From contig JANOXC010000048.1 of NCBI GenBank assembly GCA_031418215.1, positions 1-21,998 of the forward strand: a stretch of 21,998 bases of DNA, written 5' to 3'. Every line of letters starts with the position of its first letter. Positions within the stretch are counted from its first letter, which is position 1. Below the pieces are notes generated by a model. That model was not told the origin of the DNA. It did no database searches and saw only the letters and a list, made by a program, of their open reading frames with translations. The stretch is from JANOXC01 sp031418215 (GTDB lineage: Bacteria; Bacteroidota; Bacteroidia; AKYH767-A; OLB10). This document shows, one piece after another, positions 7,722 to 15,375 of this stretch. The position numbers and the translations under genes were made by a program.

Positions 7722-7749
7722 CCATCAGCTAGCTATATTTACACGCAAA

Positions 7750-8418
7750 ATGAAGGTATTATTTGTTTGCGCCACGCCTGAAGAAGCGGTTTTCAGTAAC
7801 CTGACTGATAGACCTGTAAACGGTACGCTGTCCGTTATTCCACATGGGTTACATCAAATTGATATATTGGTTACCGGGGTTGGAATGACGGCAACAGCTT
7901 TTCAGCTGGGAAGGCAGCTGCTCCGAAACGATTATGACCTGGCTGTTAACATTGGTGTTTGCGGAGCGTTTAATCACACATTTGTAGGCAAAGTGGTTGA
8001 TATCAGGCAGGATTGCTTTGCTGATTTTGGAGCTGAAGATGATGAAGCTTTTCTCGATGTCTTTCAAACCGGGTTAATGGATGAAAATGCTGCACCATTT
8101 ATCAATGGATTACTGTATGCAGATTATCAACTTAAAGAAAATACAAGCTTAAAAATACCTGACGTGAAGGGGATCACGGTAAATAAATCGTCTGGAAATG
8201 AAAACACGATTGATAAACTGAAGTCAATGTACAATGCAGACGTGGAAAGTATGGAGGGCGCTGCATTTTTATATTGTTGCAAGATGAGTCATACGCCTTG
8301 TATTCAAATTCGTGCTGTTTCCAATTTAATAGAAAAACGAAATCGCACAGCCTGGAAAATTCAGGAAGCATTGTCGGCATTACGGCTGGCCGTTGCAACT
8401 ATGATAAATGCATTGTAG
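7750..8418 (+). CDS. mqnB: futalosine hydrolase
   Basis: 222 aa from the ATG at 7750. An in-frame ATG at 7708 would add 14 residues (MILLCHQ...) that do not resemble the family, while MKVLFVCATPEE is the normal N-terminus. The fold is that of nucleoside phosphorylase/MTAN-type hydrolases: LVTGVGMTATAFQLG (residues ~40-54), NIGVCGAFN (67-75), FADFGAEDDEAFLDVF and GITVNKSSGNENTI, with VESMEGAAF (165-173) providing the ribose-binding Met-Glu. FADxGAED and GITVN separate futalosine hydrolases from MTA/SAH nucleosidase. It cleaves futalosine to dehypoxanthinyl futalosine in the alternative menaquinone pathway. No other mqn gene lies nearby, which is usual for this scattered pathway. Confidence 0.9.
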   Translation: MKVLFVCATPEEAVFSNLTDRPVNGTLSVIPHGLHQIDILVTGVGMTATAFQLGRQLLRNDYDLAVNIGVCGAFNHTFVGKVVDIRQDCFADFGAEDDEAFLDVFQTGLMDENAAPFINGLLYADYQLKENTSLKIPDVKGITVNKSSGNENTIDKLKSMYNADVESMEGAAFLYCCKMSHTPCIQIRAVSNLIEKRNRTAWKIQEALSALRLAVATMINAL

Positions 8419-8550
8419 CTTTTTTGGAATGTCTCAAACTTGATTCGTAATTAGTTGAAAATATTTGACGGCTGTTTCATTCTTTCAATTAGATGTTGTA
8501 AAAAGTGAACGATCATTAAAGTGAAGCTGTCAAATAACTAATTTTGTCAA

Positions 8551-9675
8551 ATGTTTAAGTCTGCTACTATTGTTTTTGTTATTCTTTTTTTTTCATGGCA
8601 GGTAAGAGGAGGAACAACGCAAGTGCGCGACAACAATATCAACAAGCTGGATATTGTTTTTTGTCTTGATTTAAGCGGCAGTACCAACGGATTGATCAGC
8701 GATGTGCGGGAAGGATTGTGGCATATCGTAAACCAGGTAAATTTAATGGAGCCGCAGCCGCAATTTCGTATTGCCATTGTTGGGTTTTCAAGACCGAGTT
8801 ATAAGAAGGAGAATGGTTATGTAAAAGTGATCTGCGATTTAACGGCTGATTATGATATGTTGTCGAATGAATTGGTTAAAATACGACCTGCCATAGAGAA
8901 AGGTGATCAATATGTTGGAATTGCTTTAAACACCTGCATCAATAAATTGAGCTGGGATGAAGCAAAGAGTACACGTAAAATTATATATATAGTTGGCAAC
9001 GGGATGGTGAACACCAATAACAGTGATTATATAAAGGCCTGCCAGCAAGCGTTGCAGCACAATATCATTGTTAACACCGTATATGTAATTGGAAAATCGG
9101 ATAAGGCGAGGGAGTTACCCGGCTGGTACCGGATTGCTGCATTAACAAATGGAGTCGCCACTGAGATGACAGTTGGTAAGAAGCTGCAACTTACTGATAC
9201 GAAACTTGATTTTAGTGATCTGTTTGAAGCATCACGCGACTTGAACCTTTCTTATATTTATCATGGTACGGAGGGGTTGAAGCACTATAGCAATTTCAGG
9301 GCGGCCGACTCGGCAGCATTTACCTACGGACCTTCTATATATATTGAAAGGGCTTATTATAAAAACTCAAGCTTGTTTAAATGGGCCAATTCAAAATGGG
9401 ATATGGTTGATTTTTTTCGAATGAAAGGAATGTTGCCGCCGATGCAAGACTCTTTAATGATTTCTGACTCGCTTCGAAGCATGTCAGCGGAAGCAATTTA
9501 TGATTTGGTAAATCAGCAAAAAAGCATGCGGCAAAAAGCCATCAATGATTTGGAATATTTACTAAGAGCGGATTATCCGATGCAGGTACACAAACAATAT
9601 ATATCGGGAGAATTGCTGGAAGAAAATAGTTTTGCCCGCAGCGTGATATTGCTGCTGATTAAAGAATGGAATTAA
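8551..9675 (+). CDS. secreted von Willebrand factor A-domain protein
   Basis: 374 aa. Residues 1-20 form a signal peptide (hydrophobic stretch to about Trp16, then QVRGG). A VWA domain spans ~33-225, with the MIDAS metal-binding motif D40-L-S-G-S44 and further family features: FRIAIVGFS, a central helix after DQYVGIALNTCINKL, and RKIIYIVGNGMVN. The remaining ~150 residues match no family I recognise; they are charged and helix-rich at the end (RSMSAEAIYDLVNQQKSMRQ). VWA domains bind protein partners through a divalent cation; the partner here is unknown. The protein lacks a T9SS domain and a lipobox, so it is probably periplasmic. It stands alone, 132 bp after mqnB and convergent with psd. 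Confidence 0.82.
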   Translation: MFKSATIVFVILFFSWQVRGGTTQVRDNNINKLDIVFCLDLSGSTNGLISDVREGLWHIVNQVNLMEPQPQFRIAIVGFSRPSYKKENGYVKVICDLTADYDMLSNELVKIRPAIEKGDQYVGIALNTCINKLSWDEAKSTRKIIYIVGNGMVNTNNSDYIKACQQALQHNIIVNTVYVIGKSDKARELPGWYRIAALTNGVATEMTVGKKLQLTDTKLDFSDLFEASRDLNLSYIYHGTEGLKHYSNFRAADSAAFTYGPSIYIERAYYKNSSLFKWANSKWDMVDFFRMKGMLPPMQDSLMISDSLRSMSAEAIYDLVNQQKSMRQKAINDLEYLLRADYPMQVHKQYISGELLEENSFARSVILLLIKEWN

Positions 9676-9736
9676 AAATTAAAGGATTGTGCTAACCCGG
9701 CAATCAATCAACATTACCTTTTTAAAACGAAGTCAA

Positions 9737-10396
9737 TTATATTAGTTCTGCCAATACCGTAACACCGCCTGTGGAACGCTGGCCCAGTTTAACATTTACT
9801 TTTGCATTCAACGGAAGATAAACATCTACCCGTGAACCAAATTTAATAAAACCCAGTTCGGCACCCTGTGAGATCATATCATTTTCATGAGAATAATAAA
9901 CGATCCTTTTGGCCACCGCTCCGGCAATTTGTCGAACCAGAATAGCAACTTTATTATCACGTTCAATAACAATGGTTGTGCGTTCATTATCTGTACTGGC
10001 TTTTGGATGCCAGGCCACTAAATATTTTCCTTCATGATGTCGTACATAGGTCACTAATCCGCTAACAGGATACCAGTTGCAATGCACATTTAACGGCGAC
10101 ATAAAAATGGAAACCATCAGCCGCTTATCTTTGAAATATTCTTTTTCTTCTGTCTGTTCAATTACAACAATCTTTCCATCAGCAGGTGCAATTATTAAAT
10201 TATCGCCTTTAGTCTGACTGCGGATAGGTACTCGGAAAAATTGAAGTACAAGGAAGAAAATAATGACAGAAAAAATATTTGTGATATAAAATAAATTAGG
10301 ATGCGCACGGCTAAATTCATAGGCTGTGAAATTAATCAATAGCAAAATTGCAATAGTGGTCAAAAGTATTCTGGTCCCTTCTCGGTGAATTTTCAT
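9737..10396 (-). CDS. psd: phosphatidylserine decarboxylase family protein
   Basis: 219 aa from the ATG at 10394-10396, which gives the expected MKIHREGTRI N-terminus; an upstream in-frame ATG at 10420 adds eight poor residues. Two hydrophobic segments (~9-25 and ~36-54) anchor the protein in the inner membrane. The catalytic core has APADGKIV (70-77), FMSPLNVHCNW (98-108) with the conserved His, and FGSRVDVYLP. Self-cleavage would occur between Gly187 and Ser188, producing the pyruvoyl group on the new alpha subunit. The compact length and FGSR instead of LGST place it with the shorter phosphatidyl/archaetidylserine decarboxylases common in Bacteroidota. It makes phosphatidylethanolamine from phosphatidylserine. 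Confidence 0.93.
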   Translation of the reverse strand: MKIHREGTRILLTTIAILLLINFTAYEFSRAHPNLFYITNIFSVIIFFLVLQFFRVPIRSQTKGDNLIIAPADGKIVVIEQTEEKEYFKDKRLMVSIFMSPLNVHCNWYPVSGLVTYVRHHEGKYLVAWHPKASTDNERTTIVIERDNKVAILVRQIAGAVAKRIVYYSHENDMISQGAELGFIKFGSRVDVYLPLNAKVNVKLGQRSTGGVTVLAELI

Positions 10397-10404
10397 CTGC
10401 GGTA

Positions 10405-10439
10405 TAAATATATAATACAATATAAAAAATTAAAACAAA
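10405..10439 (-). promoter_or_regulatory. possible psd promoter
   Basis: On the minus strand TTTG (10436-10439) is followed after 23 bp by TATATTTA (10405-10412), one base off TAnnTTTG, and the ATG comes 8 bp later. The very AT-rich context makes chance likely. Confidence 0.25.
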
Positions 10440-10449
10440 AAGACATAAC

Positions 10450-10464
10450 ATGCAATCATTGCAT
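10450..10464. repeat. perfect 15-bp palindrome ATGCAAT-C-ATTGCAT
   Basis: Seven-base arms flank a single C. It lies between the dehydrogenase stop and the psd start. It is a candidate operator. On the minus strand a T-rich stretch follows about ten bases later, so a weak terminator after the dehydrogenase is the alternative. Confidence 0.5.
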
Positions 10465-10510
10465 TGATATCAGCCATGCTGGATCGACAGCTTCTTGTTT
10501 TTGTAATTCA

Positions 10511-11809
10511 TTAATAGGCGCCCCTTGCGCGTGTTGCTTTCGCTACTTTTTCAAGTGCAAATACATAAGCAGCAATACGCATGGAAACTTTATGTTTTTC
10601 GGCTACATTCCATACATTTAAGAAAGCCTGTCTCATCCATCGGTCAGCACGTTTGTTAATCTCGTCTTCGCTGTAATAGTAGCCTGTACGGTTTTGTACC
10701 CATTCAAAATAAGACACCGTTACGCCACTGCCATTAGCTAAAATATCAGGTATGATGATAATGCCTTTATTATTTAATATTTCATCAGCACCGGCCGTGG
10801 TTGGACCGTTTGCTCCTTCTACAATGAGTTTTGCTTTAATGCTGTTTGCATTCACGGCTGTTATTTGGTTTTCGAGGGCACAAGGCGCAAGAACATCAAC
10901 ATTAAGTTCGAGTAAGTCTTCGTTCGTAATCAGTTCGCAGCCTTTGAAACCTTGCAGTACTCCATTGTTACTATCGCGATAAGCCATTGCTTTGGCAATA
11001 TCAATTCCTTTTGCATTATAAAATGCTCCCGTATGATCAGAAATTCCAACCACCTTAATTCCCTGCGCATCAAAATGTTTTGCAGATATACTTCCTACGT
11101 TTCCAAAACCTTGTACGGCTGCTTTGCATTTTTCAGGCTTCATCTTTAACTTAATCATTGCTTCCAATGCTGAAGTCATCACGCCGCGTCCTGTGGCTTC
11201 TACGCGTCCCAGCGATCCACCAAGAAACAATGGTTTACCGGTAACAATGCCTGGCGTAAAGCTTCCTTTTAATTTACTAAACTCATCTACGATCCAGGCC
11301 ATTTCCCTTGGTCCTGTATTCATGTCAGGAGCAGGAATATCCTTATCGACACCAAAAATATCACTCATGGCAACTGTATAGGCACGTGTCAAACGCTCTA
11401 ATTCAGCAGCACTCATTTTTGAAGGAACACAATTGATACCGCCCTTAGCACCACCGTATGGGATATCGGCTATTGCACACTTCCATGTCATCCAGGCTGC
11501 AAGTGCTTTTACCTCATCGGCATCCACTTCAGGTGAATAACGAATACCACCTTTTGAGGGTCCTAATGCTGTAGAGTGAATCACACGATAGCCTTCAAAA
11601 ACTTTGATATGCCCATTATCCATCATAATAGGCAGGTTCACCTCAATGAGTTTAGATGGATTTTTCATAATCTCATATACATCCGGTTCCAACTTGAGGA
11701 TCTTCGCAGCAACATCAAATCGTTGTATCATCGCCTCAAAAGGATTGGTTGTATCCTTTACATCGGAAGTAATTGCTTTTGATTTTTTAGAGAGTTTCGT
11801 GACAGCCAT
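10511..11809 (-). CDS. Glu/Leu/Phe/Val dehydrogenase (probably glutamate dehydrogenase)
   Basis: 432 aa, as usual for hexameric glutamate dehydrogenases of the NAD-preferring type. The substrate side holds GPSKGGIRYSP (Lys86), WMTWKCAIADIPYGGAKGGI with Lys110 and the catalytic Lys122, and PAPDMNTG. The nucleotide domain has the Rossmann turn VQGFGNVG (232-239), followed by VVGISDHTGAFYN. The C-terminal FEWVQNRTGYYYSEDEIN is typical of this GDH subgroup. It interconverts glutamate with 2-oxoglutarate and ammonia. The family also contains leucine and phenylalanine dehydrogenases, but the length and PYGGAKGG context favour glutamate. The gene is transcribed alone; an 18-bp palindrome lies about 145 bp upstream of its start. 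Confidence 0.93.
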   Translation of the reverse strand: MAVTKLSKKSKAITSDVKDTTNPFEAMIQRFDVAAKILKLEPDVYEIMKNPSKLIEVNLPIMMDNGHIKVFEGYRVIHSTALGPSKGGIRYSPEVDADEVKALAAWMTWKCAIADIPYGGAKGGINCVPSKMSAAELERLTRAYTVAMSDIFGVDKDIPAPDMNTGPREMAWIVDEFSKLKGSFTPGIVTGKPLFLGGSLGRVEATGRGVMTSALEAMIKLKMKPEKCKAAVQGFGNVGSISAKHFDAQGIKVVGISDHTGAFYNAKGIDIAKAMAYRDSNNGVLQGFKGCELITNEDLLELNVDVLAPCALENQITAVNANSIKAKLIVEGANGPTTAGADEILNNKGIIIIPDILANGSGVTVSYFEWVQNRTGYYYSEDEINKRADRWMRQAFLNVWNVAEKHKVSMRIAAYVFALEKVAKATRARGAY

Positions 11810-11952
11810 TTTTTAGAATTTATGGATTATAGTTTCTTGATTTTTTAGTTGCTTATTGATCGGCTATTAGCTGATTGGGAGGGCGAAGGTAAATAAATCT
11901 GTTTTTGAACGGCTATTATTGTTCGGGAAATTATAAAAATTCAAAAAGAGCA

Positions 11953-11970
11953 CTTTCAAGTCCTTGAAAG
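11953..11970. promoter_or_regulatory. 18-bp palindrome, candidate operator of the dehydrogenase
   Basis: CTTTCAAG and CTTGAAAG are perfect 8-base inverted arms separated by TC. The two-base centre is too tight for an RNA hairpin, which favours a dimeric DNA-binding site. It is about 145 bp upstream of the dehydrogenase and about 175 bp past the lipoprotein stop. The binding protein is unknown. Confidence 0.45.
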
Positions 11971-12102
11971 CAAGGGAAATGAATTGTTTTCTATTGCATG
12001 AAAATTTAAACAGTTCCTATACTTTAATCAACCACTAATGGTCAGGCGCAAAACATACTGATAGTACCTTCAACACTATTATTATTAAATCGAAGAAAAG
12101 AA

Positions 12103-12135
12103 GCAAAAAAAAGAAATTGACCTCTTAAAACGAGG
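12103..12135 (-). terminator. weak terminator after the lipoprotein gene
   Basis: On the minus strand a 4-bp CCTC/GAGG stem with a 7-base loop lies 8 bp after the stop codon. After another 8 bases a run of eight T follows. The stem is short, so this is tentative. Confidence 0.3.
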
Positions 12136-12143
12136 AGGCGCAA

Positions 12144-12635
12144 TTACTTTTTTAATGGAGCACCAACTGCAATTGCGCAATCATGTCCAGGTTCTCCATG
12201 TGGCGGATTCATACCGGGTGCTGTTTTTACGACAGGTTGTGAATTAATGGTTGGGGAAGATGTAATAACAGGTGAAGATGGAGGCTGCGCGGTAACTTGT
12301 GTGCCTGATGCAGGATTAGCTGCCGGTGCAGAACTAAGCGGCGCACCGACAGCAATGTCGCAGCGATGACCGGGAGCCCCGTGAGCAGGATTCATTCCAG
12401 CAGCTGTTGATGCAGCAGGTTGGGGAGGAGCAATAGTGGTAGAAACAGGCATTGTTGTTATTCCGCCGGTATCTGCTGCCGGTACCTGGACAGGAGCATC
12501 GGAAACGGTTGGTTCCGAAGGTTGCATCACAGCATCAGAAGCAGCGTTTGATTCCGGTTCTTTTGAATCAGTGGTGTTATTGCATGAGTAAAGGAAAAAA
12601 GAAGCTATTGTGACGAATATCAATGTTTTTTTCAT
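12144..12635 (-). CDS. lipoprotein with two HGxPGHxC repeats
   Basis: 163 aa. A lipoprotein signal peptide ends at the lipobox LYSC, with lipidated Cys18. A Pro/Ala/Ser/Thr-rich, probably disordered linker follows. Two near-identical 21-residue modules occur at ~80-100 and ~141-161: GMNPAHGAPGHRCDIAVGAPL and GMNPPHGEPGHDCAIAVGAPL share the core GMNPxHGxPGHxCxIAVGAPL. Each module has two His and one Cys in fixed spacing, which would suit metal or haem binding, though this is inference. I recall the same motif at the C-terminus of other Bacteroidota hypothetical proteins but know no function. Location is the inner or outer membrane. It is a single-gene unit. Confidence 0.8.
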   Translation of the reverse strand: MKKTLIFVTIASFFLYSCNNTTDSKEPESNAASDAVMQPSEPTVSDAPVQVPAADTGGITTMPVSTTIAPPQPAASTAAGMNPAHGAPGHRCDIAVGAPLSSAPAANPASGTQVTAQPPSSPVITSSPTINSQPVVKTAPGMNPPHGEPGHDCAIAVGAPLKK

Positions 12636-12972
12636 GTTTTTTTTATTTTTTTTCCACTGTAATTTTATTGAAGCAATATTAATGAAATATCATAGAATAA
12701 CAACAGGAAAGTTTATTGATAATCCGGTCTTATTATTAATAAAATTAATATTTCATCGTATGTGCGTAATAATGTCAGGCAAAATAGGGAAAGTCGAAAC
12801 TTTAAAATGGATTCCAAACTTTTGAATAACCATTAACTTCTGCATCGTCAATTTTTAAATTGAAACCTCGAAATAAAAGGACAACCAGTTGAAATTATTT
12901 ACTTAAACGGGCGACATTGAAACCGAATATATATAAGCCAAACAGGCAGCAACAGATTGTTGAAGTATTTTT
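12636..12972. other. AT-rich spacer without a gene
   Basis: No supported ORF or RNA was seen. A spaced inverted repeat (ATGAAATAT at 12682-12690 and ATATTTCAT at 12749-12757) is present but lies in AT-rich sequence and may be chance. No promoter matching TAnnTTTG with a proper -33 was found for the lipoprotein. Confidence 0.5.
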
Positions 12973-14949
12973 TTAATATGAAATCATTTCCGGTATAATT
13001 GGAACTTGAAGATAAACCGAAGTTCCTGTAAGTCTGTTTGAAATTATTTTAAAAATACCATGAATTTCCTTAGTCCTTTGTTTCATGTTTTGCATTCCAT
13101 TACTAAAGCGGGAGGTGTTTTCAGCATCAAAACCTACACCGTTGTCTCTGATGATAATGGAAAACAGCTCGGTATTGATACGAATCGTAATTGTTACTGA
13201 GGTAGCCTCTGAATATTTAACCACATTATTTAATGACTCTTTGATGATCAGAAAAATATTTCGCCTTGTTTTTCCATTGATAATTATTGGAGAAATATCT
13301 TTCGGCAAGTCAATTTTAAAGTCGATGGCGCTTAATTCTAAAAACTCGGCTGCAAAATAGTTAATATAAGATATTAGGTTTTCAAAAGTATCATTTTTGG
13401 GGTTCATCGCCCAAATAATTTCACTGATGTTTTCCTGCACTTCTTTAGATGATGACAACACCTTGTCAATATTGCTGGCTACAATTCCCGGATTGTTAAT
13501 GCTTGTCTTTATCACTTGTCCAAGAATAGAAATCCTGCTCAATCCTGCACCTACATCATCGTGCATTTCAGTGGCAATCCTGTTTCGTTCTGCTTCCTGC
13601 GCTGCTAAAGAAGCCCTGGTTTGTTCTTCTTGCAACTTTATTTTTTCAAGAATCGCATTGGCACGCTCAGCTTCCATTTTTTTTCTTTCACTTACATCCC
13701 GCACTAAAAGCAGTAAAACATCTTTGTCATCGAAAACAATTTTCTTTCCAGAAACCTCTACAGGAATTTCGCCTTTTGCTGCAGACCAAACAGAGCTCTC
13801 AACCGTGCGGGAAATACCTAAAAAAAGTTTTTTATAGTCGGTCAGTAATTTTACAAATTTTTCTTTTGGTACCAGCTGCCTGAAATTAACCCCAATTAGT
13901 TTTTCTTTTGACGCACCTTGTAATGCAACACCGGCAATGTTTACATCAAGGATATTGCCTGCCATATCTTCAACGAAAATAGCGTCAGGTGAATTTTCAA
14001 AAACATCCCTGAATCCTTTTTCAGCCAGGACAACTTGATGTTGTGACGCTAACATTTCTGTTTCATCATGGGCAATGGCATAAATGACCCCATTGGCAAA
14101 ATCCGGATTGCAAATCCAGCTTAACACTTTATATTTCCCGGATTTTGTAAGATAGCGATTACAAACATTAATAGAAGAATTGCCAGATGAATGTTCAGCT
14201 ATAGTTTTTAATGTTAGTTCTTTGTCATCAGGGTGAACAAAATCAAGGAATGGTTTTTCCATCAGTTCTTTATCTGTCCATCCAAGAACTGCGCTAAAAG
14301 CCGGGTTAACTTTTTTGAAAAAACCATCGGTACCGGTCATACATAACAGGTCGGTGGATCGGAGGTACATTTCTTCAAAATGATTTTTTTCAATCTTGTC
14401 TTTTTTAGAAACGATTTGCGAAATGACTTCCTTCGCTAAAAGTTTAAGAGCACGATGTTCCTTTTCAGTTAATTTTTTACGCCGGTGGTCAATAACGCAC
14501 AAGGTGCCTATAGCAAAACCATCTGGGTCAATCAAAGGGTAACCGGCATAAAAACGTATTTGCGGATAACCTTTTACCAAAGGATTGTCTTTAAACCGAA
14601 AATCCATTGTTGCATCTTCCACTTCATACAAACAGTTTTGCTGAATTGCGTAGTTACAAAAGGATATTTCACGGCTTGTCTCATTAAGGTTAATCCCGAT
14701 TTTTGACTTGAACCATTGCCTGTCAACATCAATAAGCGTGATGGCTGCAATAGGCACATTACAAATGATTTTGGCTAATTCAACAAGGCGGTCAAATTCT
14801 TTTTCCGTTCCGGTGTCAAGGATATGATAACTATTTAATGCCTGTAATCTTCCTTCTTCATTGGTATTAATACCTAAATCGGCGAAGTCAGGTGGTTGCA
14901 TTTTTTCTGTGATCATTGTTGTTGGTTGTGAAAAGGGCATGCAATTCAT
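12973..14949 (-). CDS. soluble GAF-PAS-PAS sensor histidine kinase
   Basis: 658 aa with no signal peptide or membrane segment, so it is cytoplasmic. In order: an N-terminal GAF domain (~50-180; LVELAKIICNVPIAAITLID, then AGYPLIDPDGFAIGTLCVID), PAS 1 (~195-300; CMTGTDGFFKKVNPAFSAVLGW), PAS 2 (~305-425; SPDAIFVEDMAGNILDVN, ending RDVSERKKME), a coiled linker, a NarX/DesK-type dimerisation domain (HisKA_3) with phospho-acceptor His463 in ATEMHDDVGAGLSRI, and a HATPase domain (~560-650) with the N box IIKESLNNVVKYS and G1 box DNGVGFD. It should phosphorylate the divergently encoded NarL-type regulator. The start is uncertain: Met1, Met4, Met12 and Met17 all precede the conserved region. The GAF/PAS ligand is unknown. 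Confidence 0.93.
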   Translation of the reverse strand: MNCMPFSQPTTMITEKMQPPDFADLGINTNEEGRLQALNSYHILDTGTEKEFDRLVELAKIICNVPIAAITLIDVDRQWFKSKIGINLNETSREISFCNYAIQQNCLYEVEDATMDFRFKDNPLVKGYPQIRFYAGYPLIDPDGFAIGTLCVIDHRRKKLTEKEHRALKLLAKEVISQIVSKKDKIEKNHFEEMYLRSTDLLCMTGTDGFFKKVNPAFSAVLGWTDKELMEKPFLDFVHPDDKELTLKTIAEHSSGNSSINVCNRYLTKSGKYKVLSWICNPDFANGVIYAIAHDETEMLASQHQVVLAEKGFRDVFENSPDAIFVEDMAGNILDVNIAGVALQGASKEKLIGVNFRQLVPKEKFVKLLTDYKKLFLGISRTVESSVWSAAKGEIPVEVSGKKIVFDDKDVLLLLVRDVSERKKMEAERANAILEKIKLQEEQTRASLAAQEAERNRIATEMHDDVGAGLSRISILGQVIKTSINNPGIVASNIDKVLSSSKEVQENISEIIWAMNPKNDTFENLISYINYFAAEFLELSAIDFKIDLPKDISPIIINGKTRRNIFLIIKESLNNVVKYSEATSVTITIRINTELFSIIIRDNGVGFDAENTSRFSNGMQNMKQRTKEIHGIFKIISNRLTGTSVYLQVPIIPEMISY

Positions 14950-15227
14950 TCAACTATTGGCTATATATATTAGCTATATATAAATAGAAATCTGATAACT
15001 TATCGTTTTTTGTTAACCGTTCATACTTTTGTTTGATTAAATGAAGGGTGATTTTAATATTGCAACTTGATTGACCAGTGGTTATTAGGTTCAAATCAAA
15101 CAGCAACAGTATTATTAAGATAAGAACCAGTAATACTTAAGTACTAACAAATTAAGAACAATTAAATCAATTTTACAAGATATTACTTCATTAATCTTCG
15201 ATTTCTGCCAGAAGGCCCTTATTTCAC

Positions 15228-15243
15228 TCATACTTTAGTATGA
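15228..15243. promoter_or_regulatory. dyad 1, TCATACT-TT-AGTATGA
   Basis: Perfect 7-base inverted arms around TT, 132 bp before the regulator start. With dyad 2 it forms a larger near-symmetric arrangement, because CACTCATACT at its left edge is mirrored by AGTATGAGTG at the right edge of dyad 2. It is a candidate binding site for the adjacent regulator, inferred from position and symmetry. Confidence 0.5.
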
Positions 15244-15268
15244 TTGGAAAGCCGCTATTGCATTTTTA

Positions 15269-15285
15269 ATACTTTAGTATGAGTG
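15269..15285. promoter_or_regulatory. dyad 2, ATACT-TT-AGTAT plus GAGTG
   Basis: Five-base inverted arms around TT. The 14-mer ATACTTTAGTATGA is identical to that in dyad 1 and lies exactly 39 bp downstream, about 93 bp before the regulator start. Confidence 0.5.
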
Positions 15286-15375
15286 CTTTTCTCAGTAAAC
15301 CATTTGAATTGCATATTAATATGTCTACCTTTCCCACCACTTTCCCCCTTTTTCTTAATGGATTGAAAAAAATAA

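Larger units (their letters stand above)
11810..12143. other. gene-free spacer upstream of the dehydrogenase
   Basis: No ORF of interest was seen. It contains the palindrome at 11953-11970 and, on the minus strand about 75-85 bp before the dehydrogenase start, a TACCTTCG that differs by one base from the Bacteroidota -7 consensus. No convincing -33 partner was found. Confidence 0.5.
14950..15375. other. divergent regulatory spacer of the two-component pair
   Basis: 426 bp without a gene. It holds a cluster of related dyads: TACTTAAGTA (15134-15143), TCATACTTTAGTATGA (15228-15243), ATACTTTAGTATGA (15269-15282) and a half-site TCATACTTT (15021-15029). Near the kinase start there is a doubled TATATATAGC. 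A shared operator region for kinase and regulator is likely; no clear -33/-7 promoter was identified. Confidence 0.6.

Noticed and set aside
8539..8546. TAATTTTG as the promoter of the VWA gene
   Set aside because: It matches TAnnTTTG but lies 4 bp from the ATG, which would put the transcript start inside the coding region, and no -33 partner was found.
9676..9736. A terminator between the convergent VWA and psd genes
   Set aside because: Only a 5-bp GATTG/CAATC stem with a long loop is present and the T-run is distant. Too weak to report.
12610..12825. A 71-codon plus-strand ORF upstream of the lipoprotein
   Set aside because: It overlaps the lipoprotein signal peptide on the other strand, consists of AT-rich sequence and has no recognisable domain.
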